55,212 nt of DNA from a virus, in IMG/VR virus record IMGVR_UViG_3300046557_000287, positions 1 to 55,212 of that record. One strand, given 5' to 3'. A program made the position numbers and the translations under genes. The notes under the pieces are model-generated. The model ran no database searches. It saw only the letters and a list, made by a program, of their open reading frames with translations, and had not been told where the DNA came from. Positions 29,726-36,939 of the stretch are shown in pieces (position 1 is the first letter of the stretch; the number at the start of each line of letters is the position of its first letter).

Positions 29726-29754
29726 GTTATGTGGGGGTGGGGGTCGGTTGTGAC
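29726..29754 (-). promoter_or_regulatory. Early-type promoter of the exonuclease operon
   Basis: Minus-strand -35 GTCACA, 17 bp, -10 CATAAC. Start codon 42 nt downstream. The cruciform repeat begins 46 bp upstream, like the relic at 210. Confidence 0.75.
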
Positions 29755-29800
29755 GCCAGGCGGGCAAGATCTTCCCTCGTCCTCCGCCGCGGAGCGGGAA

Positions 29801-29889
29801 CGCAGAAACGCGAACTGACCCCTTTTTTTCATAACTCTAGACACGCATTAGAGAGTTATGAAAACAGGGGTCTAGTTCGCGATTTTGCG
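29801..29889. repeat. 89-bp cruciform element, copy 2
   Basis: Arms 29801-29838 and 29852-29889 with loop AGACACGCATTAG, the reverse complement of the loop in copy 1. Arms are close to those of copy 1. It lies between two leftward units, the metalloprotease-side genes and the exonuclease operon. Confidence 0.75.
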
Positions 29890-29926
29890 CAGCGAGGTGT
29901 GGAGGAGGCTGGGCGACGTAGAGAGG

Positions 29927-30661
29927 TCAGCTCTTCGCGCGGCTCAACCTGCGTAGCTTGCTGATGCGTTGCTGCATCGCAGCTAGCTCCTCGTCGAGCT
30001 TGGCCCGCTGGCCTGGCGCCATGTGGGACTTGATGACGTCCTCGTCCAGCTGATCAAGGATGCTGCTAGCGGCGTGGGCTAGGCGAAGGTGGTCAGCCGT
30101 TGCCTTGACTGGGTGGCCGGCGTTGGCTGGCTCCTCGTCGGACGTCTTCTTGCCCTTACCAGACTTCTTTGGTGTTGACGCCTCTGCAGTCTCCGCAGCC
30201 TTCAGGCCAGCGATCAAGGCCGCGTTCTTGGCGCGGCTGTCCTGCATCCGCTCCAGCGCTGACGTTGGCTTGAGGTTGATTGCTTCAAGCTCGCGCGCTG
30301 TCATGTGACGTCGCAAGAGGTTGTTCACGTGCCATCTGACGGCCGTCTGGACCTTGCTCGTGCTGTCAGGGCCGATGCCGGACTGGCGGTACATCCCGGC
30401 GATTTTTTGGCGGTACTCGTGGCCGCTACCACGCATGTCGTCTAGCTGAATGCGTATGGCGATGACAATCGCCGCAATGTTCTTGAGGAGGATCGTCGGA
30501 TGGTGCTCAATCCGCTCGTACTCCTTGGTGTAGGCCGCTCCACGGGCAAGGAGAGACGCCTCAGTCTCGCCCCGTAGGTCGTCTAGCTGGAGCTCCGGCA
30601 GTGCATCCAGGTCGACCGTGGACACGCCCCCGGTTGACCTCCGGGCAACGTCCTTAGCCAT
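29927..30661 (-). CDS. Hypothetical protein, 244 residues
   Basis: MAKDVARRSTGGVSTVDLDALPELQLDDLRGETEASLLARG, helical centre (IEHHPTILLKNIAAIVIAIRIQLDDMRG), a Lys-rich linker and a C-terminal coiled coil with basic end. Looks DNA-associated. GAGAGG precedes ATG. Its position between a cruciform and the metalloprotease-like gene makes a regulatory role possible, not shown. Confidence 0.65.
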   Translation of the reverse strand: MAKDVARRSTGGVSTVDLDALPELQLDDLRGETEASLLARGAAYTKEYERIEHHPTILLKNIAAIVIAIRIQLDDMRGSGHEYRQKIAGMYRQSGIGPDSTSKVQTAVRWHVNNLLRRHMTARELEAINLKPTSALERMQDSRAKNAALIAGLKAAETAEASTPKKSGKGKKTSDEEPANAGHPVKATADHLRLAHAASSILDQLDEDVIKSHMAPGQRAKLDEELAAMQQRISKLRRLSRAKS

Positions 30662-30722
30662 GGAATGACCTCTCAAGACACGGATTGAGCCGACGTGGGC
30701 AGGCTATCGCAAAGCACTTTCT

Positions 30723-30757
30723 ATGGACAGAGGCTACCTCTCTGAGTCGCTGTCCAT
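30723..30757 (-). terminator. Hairpin after the metalloprotease-like gene
   Basis: Stem ATGGACAG / CTGTCCAT, 8 bp with 19-nt loop, 15 bp past the stop at 30772. Confidence 0.5.
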
Positions 30758-30771
30758 GCGCTGCTCTCGCA

Positions 30772-31395
30772 TCATTCGAAGTCCTGACCACACACAGCGC
30801 ACGTGATGGCTCCCAGTGCTGCGACTGTCTGACTGACTCTGATCGTCCTGGGCTTCGGCTTGCAGCTGCATTGGAGTGCCAGCCTGTCGGGGCGCTTCGA
30901 CCGTGGCGCGTCTGGGACGACGAGGTGAGGGAGAACCTGCGGGATAGCCGTCTTCAGCGCTGCCAGGTCGTCGGCGTATCGATGTCGTGCGGCGTCGGTC
31001 AGTTGCGGCGAAACGTATCCGCGGCCTTGCACGCGTTCTGTGTTGTCTGGCCAGATAAGCCCTACCTCCTCCGCAGCTGTCAGGTAGGAGGCGTTGTGAT
31101 ACGCACCGCGCATGGTCGTGTCTTTGATGCCCCGTGTCCAACAGAGGACGTGTGCAGCCTCGTGGAGGACTCGCTCCAAGACGGCTTCTTCACCCTCCTG
31201 GAGGGTGTCCACACCAACCACTAGACCAGTAACTAGGCCGTCGGCTTCATATGCCCAACGTTCTGGGCCATGGTTCGTCGACGGCGGGGTAGGCGCTAGG
31301 GCAATACGCGCAGGTGGGAGGTCTGGAATGTGGTCGCGGAGATGCGTCCAAAGTGCATCGAGCGACTCCAGTAGGGGGCCTGGTGAGGTCGGCAT
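30772..31395 (-). CDS. HEAAH metalloprotease-like protein with C-terminal zinc ribbon
   Basis: 207 residues. ERVLHEAAHVLCWTRGIKDTTMRGAYHNASYLTAAEEVGL has the zincin HExxH and a downstream Glu. CSCKPKPRTIRVSQTVAALGAITCAVCGQDF is a C-terminal zinc ribbon. Such proteins are frequent on actinomycete plasmids and integrative elements, some called SprT-like. No ribosome site at ATG 31395, possibly leaderless. Confidence 0.7.
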   Translation of the reverse strand: MPTSPGPLLESLDALWTHLRDHIPDLPPARIALAPTPPSTNHGPERWAYEADGLVTGLVVGVDTLQEGEEAVLERVLHEAAHVLCWTRGIKDTTMRGAYHNASYLTAAEEVGLIWPDNTERVQGRGYVSPQLTDAARHRYADDLAALKTAIPQVLPHLVVPDAPRSKRPDRLALQCSCKPKPRTIRVSQTVAALGAITCAVCGQDFE

Positions 31396-31435
31396 GGCGC
31401 GGACGGTACATCCGGTATGTCACCCACCACAACCG

Positions 31436-31455
31436 ACCGCTAGTCGACTAGCGGA
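31436..31455. repeat. SalI palindrome, copy 9
   Basis: ACCGCTAGTCGACTAGCGGA, first base off. It lies 40 bp upstream of the metalloprotease-like gene and 17 bp past a terminator, so it again marks a unit boundary. Confidence 0.8.
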
Positions 31456-31472
31456 GGGGGTGGAACGCAAAA

Positions 31473-31507
31473 AGCCCCGTCCTCCCTGGTCAAGGGAAGA
31501 CGGGGCT
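31473..31507 (-). terminator. Terminator with T-run after an HNH gene
   Basis: Stem AGCCCCGTC / GACGGGGCT followed on the minus strand by TTTTTGCG; the clearest rho-independent terminator of the region. Confidence 0.8.
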
Positions 31508-31593
31508 AGATTACACAGAGCGAGGCTTTACGGGGAGCAAGCGTTTTCTTGCGCCTTGGGTGTAGATGACACCTTTTGTGGTGCCGACGCGGC

Positions 31594-32256
31594 TCAGTCT
31601 TCGTCAGCTGGCAGGAGGATCGGCGCCAGCTCCGGGAAGCGCTCAGCTAGCCACTCGTACGGGTCGCGAGCGTGCTTGCCGCCTACGCCCCGGTTGCACT
31701 TGATGCAGGAGGGAACGATGTTCGCGAGGCTGTGTTCCCCTCCGCGGGACAACGGCATCACGTGTTCGATCTCCTCGTAGGGTCCGCCGCAGAAGGCGCA
31801 GCCGTAGAGGTCGCGCTCTTCCCAGTTGCGGAGCATGTCGTCAACGGTGAAGGGGATAACCACTGCACCACACTGTTGTGCACGCCTGGTTGCCCTTCTG
31901 AGCTGGCCTTTCAGCGGGTTTTCCTCGTTGTATCTACGCTGGTAAGCCAACACTTTGGTGCGGTTGGCTTCGTAGTAGCGGCGACGACCTTCGGCCACCT
32001 TGTGTGGGTTCTCCTGGCGATACCGCCGTTGGTACTCGCGCTTCTGTTCCCTGTGGGTGGCGTAGTACGTGCTAGCAGGCACCGCGCGACGGTCCCCCCG
32101 GGAGCGACGCTCGCTTGTGTATGCGGCCATGCACGCCCGGCAATAGCCTTGTCTACCGTCACGTGCGCGCGCACTTCTACCGAACTCGCTTAGTTGCTTT
32201 GTCTTGTCGCACCTGGGGCAACGCTTGACGTCGACAGGTTCGATAGTTGGCTCCAT
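31594..32256 (-). CDS. HNH endonuclease with N-terminal zinc finger
   Basis: 220 residues. CPRCDKTKQLSEFGRSARARDGRQGYCRAC is an N-terminal zinc finger. Then Arg/Tyr-rich repeats (REQKREYQRRYRQENPHK) and HNH core CAFCGGPYEEIEHVMPLSRGGEHSLANIVPSCIKCNR. The start ATG is 8 bp past the hairpin of the upstream gene with no ribosome site, as if the gene was inserted. Own T-run terminator at 31473. Confidence 0.85.
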   Translation of the reverse strand: MEPTIEPVDVKRCPRCDKTKQLSEFGRSARARDGRQGYCRACMAAYTSERRSRGDRRAVPASTYYATHREQKREYQRRYRQENPHKVAEGRRRYYEANRTKVLAYQRRYNEENPLKGQLRRATRRAQQCGAVVIPFTVDDMLRNWEERDLYGCAFCGGPYEEIEHVMPLSRGGEHSLANIVPSCIKCNRGVGGKHARDPYEWLAERFPELAPILLPADED

Positions 32257-32264
32257 ACGCCGAA

Positions 32265-32293
32265 AGCCCCCGGCTCCGAAGAGACCGGGGGCT
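32265..32293 (-). terminator. GC-rich terminator
   Basis: Stem AGCCCCCGG / CCGGGGGCT with TTTCGGCG after it, directly before the HNH start. Confidence 0.7.
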
Positions 32294-32297
32294 GGCA

Positions 32298-32555
32298 TTA
32301 CTTGGCGGGCGTGACCTTCGCCCTCGTCGACTCCCCCGCGATCAGAGGCAGCGCCACTACAACGACGCTGGCGACCGTCTGCGCTGTCCCTTCGTTGGCC
32401 AGCGCCGGCACGAGAACCGCGCCAGCCATGAAGAGGCTGACCAGCAGCGCACGGGCGCGGACTGGCTCTGTGGTGGCGAAGACCTGCGCAGCGACGAGCG
32501 CTCGAAGGGTCAGCGTGTTGACTGCGCTCGTCAGTTTGCTGAAGAAGTGCCTCAT
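32298..32555 (-). CDS. Small membrane protein, 85 residues
   Basis: Basic N-terminus, then two hydrophobic helices (ALLVSLFMAGAVLVPALAN and TVASVVVVALPLIAG). AAAGGAA upstream. Holin-like shape, but located in the early region after the kinase gene. Confidence 0.65.
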   Translation of the reverse strand: MRHFFSKLTSAVNTLTLRALVAAQVFATTEPVRARALLVSLFMAGAVLVPALANEGTAQTVASVVVVALPLIAGESTRAKVTPAK

Positions 32556-32566
32556 GCAGGTTCCTT

Positions 32567-33154
32567 TCAGGAGTGGGATCGTGCGAAGTGGCGCCGGGAC
32601 TCGAAGCGGTAGATGTGCTCCGCGATGTCCATCAACTTGGCGTGGAGGTCGTCGACGTCCCCGCCGTTGAAGACGTAGTGATCGGCGTCGTCCGACGTCA
32701 GCGCGCCTTCCGACTCGTGGTCGAGCTGGGGCACGTCAGGACGGTCGATGTAGACGAGGTGGAAGCCAGCGCGACGGAGGCTGTCCGCTTCATTGGGGAA
32801 GCGGACGTCAGTGATGACCACAGGGACGCCCGCCTCGTTGGCGGCCTGCACCTTGGCCAGTGCAGCGCGGAGCCAGAAGTCCGGGTCAATGGCGCGAATT
32901 GCCATCCCCAGCTCCTGGAGGGTGCGGCGGACCTCGTTGTACGCCTTGGCATCCTCCCAGCCGTTGCGGGCAACTAGGACGGACAGCCGTTCGGCGATGT
33001 CGCCGTTGGTGTACGTAATCGGGTCCAGCTTGAGCGCCGCTTCCTTCAACGCGTCCGCGAACCCCACCCGTCGGTATCCACGCTCGTTGACGAGCCACTC
33101 GCCGGCCGTGTCCTTGCCGACGCGTGCGCGTCCGATGATGCCCACGTTCCCCAT
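32567..33154 (-). CDS. Deoxynucleoside monophosphate kinase
   Basis: 195 residues. P-loop GRARVGKDT near residues 8-16, then GFADALKEAALKLDP, RRTLQELGM.IR and DPDFWLRAAL typical of phage dNMP kinases; VVITDVRFPNEAD follows. Supplies dNDPs for replication. GGAGG precedes ATG 33154. First gene after the early-type promoter. Confidence 0.88.
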   Translation of the reverse strand: MGNVGIIGRARVGKDTAGEWLVNERGYRRVGFADALKEAALKLDPITYTNGDIAERLSVLVARNGWEDAKAYNEVRRTLQELGMAIRAIDPDFWLRAALAKVQAANEAGVPVVITDVRFPNEADSLRRAGFHLVYIDRPDVPQLDHESEGALTSDDADHYVFNGGDVDDLHAKLMDIAEHIYRFESRRHFARSHS

Positions 33155-33184
33155 GCGTCCTCCACGTCTTGTGTGCGTGAAGTT

Positions 33185-33213
33185 GTTATGTGGGGGTCGC
33201 CAGGACTTGTGAC
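33185..33213 (-). promoter_or_regulatory. Early-type promoter of the kinase operon
   Basis: Minus-strand -35 GTCACA, 17 bp, -10 CATAAC; start codon 30 nt downstream. Confidence 0.75.
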
Positions 33214-33500
33214 GCGTAGACGACAACTACGCAGGGCGCTACGCTCGTTAGCACAGCACACCTGACACCTAGGCCCGACTCCTAGGCAGAGCGCCAGAAC
33301 CTCTCGGCGATGGCTCTCGCGTCGGATCGCCTGGCAACCCCTCAAGGAAGTATTGCCTCGTCGCGTTGGCAACGCCGCTCCACCTGACGTTTTGAAGGTC
33401 GGCAAAACCTCAGCTCCTAACCACACGTTCACTCGTGGTGGTCGAGCTGAGGTGTGCACTCCCCACCACTCGATCACCCTCCAAGAAGGGTTCGATCCCA
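33214..33500. other. Non-coding region with a strong stem-loop
   Basis: Holds no supported gene. A 10-bp stem ACCTCAGCTC / GAGCTGAGGT (33407-33416 with 33444-33453) contains a nested hairpin, 48 nt before the plus-strand gene. Two CCTAGG copies lie near 33274-33293. Could be a promoter and leader for that gene, or a processing site. Confidence 0.5.
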
Positions 33501-33728
33501 GTGGATGGGTCAATCATCCTGGCTGTGTTGGCCGTCTTCGGCGTTGCCGCCATCGTCCTTTGGTCGCTGAAGGGCTTCGTTCAGCAACTGCAGGACCTCT
33601 TCGAAGCGATGCCTGCGTTCTTTGCCTCGTTCCACCGTGCGCGGAAGGCGCTACGGGATGAGCAGCATCCCCAAGTGCGTTCGTCAGCTGGCGCGGAACC
33701 ACCAGAGCAGCGGAGTGACGCGGCTTGA
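33501..33728 (+). CDS. Lone plus-strand small membrane protein, 75 residues
   Basis: GTG 33501 (MDGSIILAVLAVFGVAAIVLWSLKGFVQQLQDLFEAMPAFFASFHRARKALRDEQ). One N-terminal hydrophobic helix, then an amphipathic basic helix and a polar tail. AAGGG lies about 12 nt upstream. It converges on the holin-like gene (stop 4 bp away). Architecture resembles the plus-strand gene at 54091. Possible moron or superinfection-exclusion protein. Confidence 0.6.
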   Translation: MDGSIILAVLAVFGVAAIVLWSLKGFVQQLQDLFEAMPAFFASFHRARKALRDEQHPQVRSSAGAEPPEQRSDAA

Positions 33729-33732
33729 TGCG

Positions 33733-34035
33733 TCAGGTCTCTCCGCCTGGCCGTGGACGGCCTAGAAGCAGGTGCTCCGCGTCGTGGCCAGCCTGCCATT
33801 CGCGTACATGGGCGACGGATTCGCGGACGCCGTCGACGTCGTCCCGGACGTCGTCAATGCGGGCATGTAGTGCAGCTCCCAAGGAGTCCAGGGCGTTTCG
33901 GGTTGCCGTCCCCTCAGCCTCCACGGCGCCGCTGGTACGACGCTGGAGGGAGAGGAGCGCGGGGACGGCTGCGACCACGGCAGCGCCAAGCACTGACGCA
34001 GCCGTGACCACCGCAACGAGGACTTCCGGCGCCAT
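33733..34035 (-). CDS. Holin-like / DUF2746-like membrane protein
   Basis: 100 residues. N-terminal hydrophobic helix (VLVAVVTAASVLGAAVVAAVPALLSL), then an acidic coiled coil (ALHARIDDVRDDVDGVRESVAHVREW). TAATG overlap with the endolysin gene. Single-helix holins with coiled-coil tails occur beside endolysins in actinophages. Last gene of the late block. Confidence 0.65.
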   Translation of the reverse strand: MAPEVLVAVVTAASVLGAAVVAAVPALLSLQRRTSGAVEAEGTATRNALDSLGAALHARIDDVRDDVDGVRESVAHVREWQAGHDAEHLLLGRPRPGGET

Positions 34036-34853
34036 TACCCCTTGACCTTGAAACCGCGCTTCGCGCCCAGCTTCGTCAGGGAGGCCAGGCCAGGGATGCC
34101 GTCAGCCGCGGAACCGCTGTAGCCGCAACGCAGCTGCCACTTGCGGTACGCGGCGACGGTCGTCGAGCCAAAGGACCCGTCAGACGCATACGCCGCGGAG
34201 AGCAGCCCTTCCGCCTTCAGCGCCGCTTCGACGAGCTTGACGTCAGTCGGGTGAGTCGTCCCGCCCTGCTTCAGGCCAGGGTCCCGACGCGCAGCCGCGA
34301 TCACGTTGGAGAGGTCGACGGTTGGCTTCGTCGACGGCTTTGACGGCGCAGTGACGATGCCGGCAAGCACCTTTGCGCGCTTCAGGATCTCCGGGAGCTG
34401 CGCCACGATCTTGGTTCCTGGGCACGAGGTGTGGCCGCCCCACGCGGAGCCGCCCATCCCGTGATAGCCCAGTCCGCGGCCCGTGGTGCTGGTCGTCAGC
34501 TGCAGCGGGACACCGTGGGTCGTGTGCGCCCACGCGAGCACCTGCGCACAGCGGTTGATCTGCGCGTCCGTCAGGGAGTCGCCGCCTCGTCCCTCGTTTT
34601 CGACGGACAGCCAGGTGTGGTTTCCGCCTGCCTGCGCCCATGCGCGGTCCTTCGTGTCGACCCACTGGCGGAGCTGGCCGTCCTTGCCAGTGCCGAAGTG
34701 GGACGAAGCCTGTGCAGCGGGGTTGTCGAACCACGCTTCACTGCCATTCAGCGTGCCGTCCATGATGTGGATGACGACGCCGTAGACAGCGTCCTGGCCA
34801 CCCTTCGTGAAGTTGGCGACTGGGCGCCAGGTTGCGCCGCTCATGCGGGCCAT
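34035..34853 (-). CDS. Endolysin: N-acetylmuramoyl-L-alanine amidase with peptidoglycan-binding domain
   Basis: 272 residues. Amidase_2 fold: His29 in VVIHIMDG, SSHFGTGKDG, the second His in GLGYHGMGG and Cys in GHTSCPG. A Pro/Thr linker leads to a C-terminal peptidoglycan-binding-like repeat (DVKLVEAALKAEGLLSAAYASDGSFGSTTVAAYRKWQLRCGYSG...GIPGLASLTKLG). GGAGGGG precedes ATG. Confidence 0.9.
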   Translation of the reverse strand: MARMSGATWRPVANFTKGGQDAVYGVVIHIMDGTLNGSEAWFDNPAAQASSHFGTGKDGQLRQWVDTKDRAWAQAGGNHTWLSVENEGRGGDSLTDAQINRCAQVLAWAHTTHGVPLQLTTSTTGRGLGYHGMGGSAWGGHTSCPGTKIVAQLPEILKRAKVLAGIVTAPSKPSTKPTVDLSNVIAAARRDPGLKQGGTTHPTDVKLVEAALKAEGLLSAAYASDGSFGSTTVAAYRKWQLRCGYSGSAADGIPGLASLTKLGAKRGFKVKG

Positions 34854-34879
34854 GTGATCCCCTCCAGGGCATGAAAAAA

Positions 34880-34897
34880 GCCCCGTCGCTGCGGGGC
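34880..34897 (-). terminator. Terminator between tail genes and lysis genes
   Basis: Stem GCCCCG / CGGGGC, then TTTTTT on the minus strand. Read-through or a separate start would be needed for lysis genes. Confidence 0.75.
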
Positions 34898-34919
34898 GTG
34901 AGTGTCTAGCGGTGCTGCG

Positions 34920-35552
34920 TCAGTCGCCAGCGGGACTGAACTGGATCCCGTCGAGCGCGAACCACGGTGGGGACTGGGTCGTTCCTGTGCCTCCGCCAGC
35001 CTCGACGGTGTAGCGAAGTGCGGCGTCGCTGCCGACTTCCACGCGCGCCGTGTAGTGCGTGACGCCGGACGTGGTCACTCGGTTTGAACCGGTGACGTAG
35101 TAGCGGCCAGTTGCGGGGGCTACGGCGCTCGGCAAGGTGGCGAACTGGACGATGGTTCCGTCCGTTATCAGATTCCCGTTGTTCGAGCGCTTTACGGTGC
35201 CGCGGAGTTCAATTCCTCCGCCCGCCTTTCGACGCCAGCCGGGGCTTCCCGCATTCGCCGCGTAGCCACTGGAAAACGCGAGCGGTGTCCACGGCCCATC
35301 GGACAACAGGAGCCATGTGTTATCGCCCTGGCGTGCTTCCCAGCGGTCTTCGGCGATGAGGTAGGTAATCATCCCGGGACGCGGCGTTGAGGCGCCAGTC
35401 AGCGCCGCCGCGCGAGCGTTGGCGTTGGCGAAACGCATGACTGACAGCGGAACGACGCCGTTTACCAGCGTTGCCGTTGCCGTTTCGATGTTGGGTGTGT
35501 CGGAGAGGACAGGGTACTGAACTCCCTGCCCGTAGCTGTCATTGCTTGGCAT
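34920..35552 (-). CDS. Minor tail protein, probably receptor-side
   Basis: 210 residues, Gly/Thr/Ala-rich and strand-rich: GYAANAGSPGWRRKAGGGIELRGTVKRSNNGNL ... VEAGGGTGTTQSPPWFALDGIQFSP. Last tail gene before lysis; GAGGAGC precedes the start. Likely a fibre or tip component; no family named. Confidence 0.7.
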   Translation of the reverse strand: MPSNDSYGQGVQYPVLSDTPNIETATATLVNGVVPLSVMRFANANARAAALTGASTPRPGMITYLIAEDRWEARQGDNTWLLLSDGPWTPLAFSSGYAANAGSPGWRRKAGGGIELRGTVKRSNNGNLITDGTIVQFATLPSAVAPATGRYYVTGSNRVTTSGVTHYTARVEVGSDAALRYTVEAGGGTGTTQSPPWFALDGIQFSPAGD

Positions 35553-35573
35553 TCAGTGGTGCTCCTCTGGTAC

Positions 35574-35831
35574 TTACGAAGTCGCCAGCGCACCGACGAC
35601 GAGCCAATTTCCGTCAGGGTTGAAGTCCGCCCTGACGCGGTCGCCGACTGTCGGCGTGTACGACTTCAGCCGACGCACTCGCGCAATTGGGCCGCGGGCC
35701 GTGGAGATGTCGACGGTCCCGTCCGTGTACGTGGCCGTCACGGAGGCCAGGCACCAACCGGCGACCTCCTGGGCCACGGAGCGGCTGACGGCTCGCTGTA
35801 TGGCGTCTGCGAGGCTCTGACGTGGTCTCAT
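35574..35831 (-). CDS. Small tail-tip protein, 85 residues
   Basis: MRPRQSLADAIQRAVSRSVAQEVAGWCLASVTATYTDGTVDISTARG, with an OB-like PTVGDRVRADFNPDGNWLVVGAL end, as in small tail-hub proteins. ATGA overlap upstream. Confidence 0.65.
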   Translation of the reverse strand: MRPRQSLADAIQRAVSRSVAQEVAGWCLASVTATYTDGTVDISTARGPIARVRRLKSYTPTVGDRVRADFNPDGNWLVVGALATS

Positions 35832-36937
35832 GTCGCATCTTCCTTGCCTCCGCGCAGCACGAGCGACGCCGATCCTTCGGCCGTCAGCGGGATCGTGAAG
35901 GACTGCGCGATGAAGAGCTCTTTCCGCCCGGAGTGAGCGACGCGGAGGCAGTCGCCAGCCTCCAAAGCGGGGTTCGGAATTGCCGTTACGGCGGTTGCCA
36001 CATTGGGCGCGATGGCGTCGAAGAGGGCGTAGTTCGCGGCGGACTGGCATTGCCCCACCGTCGTCCATAGCCCGGACGAAATGACCTTCGGGACGTGGCC
36101 GTATGGGCCGTCCCATCGGGTAGGACTCGACGGCGCGTTGTCGTAGGCAACGGCGCTTACTGGCGCCGTTGTTGACGATGTGTTCTCACCACTTGCTACA
36201 ACGGCGTTGTAAACGGCCGTTCTTGACATCTGGCGTGAGGCAGACATCAGCGTTCCGCCTTCCCCCTCCGCGATGTCCCACACAACGGAGGCGGACAACA
36301 CCTCTGGGATATCCGCGAGTACGAAACGGTCCAATGCGTCGACGTATATTTCCGCCTGCATCGCCAAAGCAATCTGCTGAACTGCGTCCCACCGATCGCT
36401 ATTCGCGTTCCATGTGACAACGGCGCACGCTGGATTTCGAGCGCCTGTCGTTGCATTGACAATGACTGCGTTCGGTAGCGTCTGCCGGATGAGGTAGGTA
36501 ATCGCGTCAACGCACGTTGAGTAGCCGCGTGTTGTCGTCGGGACAACGAACTTGTCGTCGATGATGTAGCACTCTGACGACTGGCCGGTGAGCGTCACGG
36601 GTCCCGTGAGGGTGTCGCCCTGCGGCTCAGCGATGCGGAAAGTGCCGAGAGGGACCGTCTCCACGGCGTTACCCGCGAAGCGGATCCCGCGCGACACCAC
36701 GAGCGTCTGCCCGTACACAGCGAGAGGGTCTAGCGGACCCCACGGGAGGTAACTCGGGTCGCCCATCGTCAGGGAGAGCGTCCGCCGTACCTTGCTCCCG
36801 CGGTCCACCGTGACCGACCCGTCCGTAACCGGGAGGTCGGCCACGGTGACAGCGCCGGCGTACATGGCGGTTACTTGCGTGACCATGGAATGCGACGTGG
36901 TGAGGGCCGTCAGGAACTGCGATGAAACCGGCTGCAT
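35828..36937 (-). CDS. Tail protein (DUF5047-like)
   Basis: 369 residues from ATG 36937 (GGGGGATAGGG upstream). MQPVSSQFLTALTTSHSMVTQVTAMYAG opening and GSVTVDRGSKVRRTLSLTMGD are typical of actinophage DUF5047 tail proteins, which sit near the tail tip. Confidence 0.78.
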   Translation of the reverse strand: MQPVSSQFLTALTTSHSMVTQVTAMYAGAVTVADLPVTDGSVTVDRGSKVRRTLSLTMGDPSYLPWGPLDPLAVYGQTLVVSRGIRFAGNAVETVPLGTFRIAEPQGDTLTGPVTLTGQSSECYIIDDKFVVPTTTRGYSTCVDAITYLIRQTLPNAVIVNATTGARNPACAVVTWNANSDRWDAVQQIALAMQAEIYVDALDRFVLADIPEVLSASVVWDIAEGEGGTLMSASRQMSRTAVYNAVVASGENTSSTTAPVSAVAYDNAPSSPTRWDGPYGHVPKVISSGLWTTVGQCQSAANYALFDAIAPNVATAVTAIPNPALEAGDCLRVAHSGRKELFIAQSFTIPLTAEGSASLVLRGGKEDAT

Positions 36938-36939
36938 CC

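Noticed and set aside
32298-32555. Second holin
   Set aside because: Two-helix shape fits, but it is in the early region beside the kinase, so it is left as a membrane protein.
33470-33545. Possible tRNA around GGGTTCGATCCC at 33488
   Set aside because: The T stem pairs only two bases past the loop and no acceptor stem or other arms fit.
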